From positions 1,426,001 to 1,490,000 of the forward strand of contig CAWJLE010000003.1 of assembly GCA_963843645.1 (NCBI GenBank): a stretch of DNA of 64,000 bases. The letters are read 5' to 3'. This DNA comes from CAWJLE01 sp963843645 (GTDB lineage: Bacteria; Chloroflexota; Anaerolineae; DAOTYC01). The translations under genes were made by a program, and so were the position numbers. Positions 63,971-64,000 of the stretch are shown piece by piece (the first letter of the stretch is position 1; every line of letters begins with the position of its first letter). The notes below the pieces were generated by a model. That model saw nothing but the letters and a program-made list of their open reading frames with translations, had not been told where the DNA came from and did no database searches.

Positions 63971-63979
63971 TGGTATAAT
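63971..63979 (+). promoter_or_regulatory. Extended -10 (TGGTATAAT) near the right edge
   Basis: A perfect TATAAT at 63974-63979, preceded by TGG, suggests that a plus-strand gene begins just beyond the window. No good -35 box is seen. Confidence 0.35.
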
Positions 63980-64000
63980 GGACGCAATGAGATAGGGAGA

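Overview
The window is about 64 kb of GC-rich bacterial chromosome. It carries no rRNA, phage or intact transposon. Gene content and style suggest a Chloroflexota bacterium (Anaerolineae/Caldilineae type). The pointers are a secreted protein ending in an FLPAV-type tail, a MalT-like LuxR ATPase regulator, large PAS hybrid kinases, Pro/Thr-rich lipoproteins, a very long pentapeptide-repeat protein and several families of intergenic palindromes. This assignment is inference. No 16S or other marker gene is present.

Layout. 1-6.7 kb: a Tat-exported GH3 hexosaminidase, a secreted caspase-like peptidase and a hybrid histidine kinase; the last two diverge from paired promoters. 6.7-15.3 kb: single metabolic genes (TIM-barrel isomerase, DHFR-like reductase, DUF3788, methyltransferase, quinone oxidoreductase, YddG-like exporter) and a secreted TolB-like propeller. 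15.4-20.9 kb: a radical SAM DNA-modification/repair protein diverging from a LuxR/MalT-like regulator, then a Tat-exported alpha/beta hydrolase. 21.1-24.5 kb: a complete ECF vitamin transporter operon (A1, A2, T, S) behind a long leader that ends in a terminator-like hairpin on the start codon. 24.5-27.4 kb: inverted heptanucleotide arrays and an 890-residue pentapeptide-repeat protein. 27.6-37 kb: a CDF metal exporter, then a GntR-led sugar ABC operon with a lipoprotein and two zinc dehydrogenases, with tRNA-Leu(UAG) between the binding protein and the second dehydrogenase. 37-46 kb: an AEC transporter, a HEAT protein, a phosphoesterase with cardiolipin synthase, and a de novo NAD operon (nadC-nadA-nadB) ending in a queuosine-precursor transporter. 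46-52.5 kb: an LCP cell-wall ligase, a second large hybrid kinase and a GT39/83-type glycosyltransferase. 52.7-59.7 kb: larE-larB-larC (nickel-pincer cofactor synthesis), then rel and mutL. 59.8-64 kb: a repeat-rich region with an orphan antitoxin and toxin relic, a 48-bp perfect inverted repeat, an HdrC-HdrB-like iron-sulfur protein, a 5'-truncated sugar-ABC ATPase fragment and a class II aldolase.

A major caveat is that at least eleven genes are each interrupted by one to four apparent single-base frameshifts. Some fall in homopolymers, while the protein reads on intact in the next frame. This looks more like consensus errors in a draft or metagenomic assembly than like decay. I therefore give full-length spans for these genes and name the shift points. 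The most interesting biology is the ECF leader attenuator, the modular pentapeptide protein, the palindromic repeat families, the Rel protein that pairs an intact hydrolase with an EFDD-type synthetase motif, and the lar operon that lacks larA in view.
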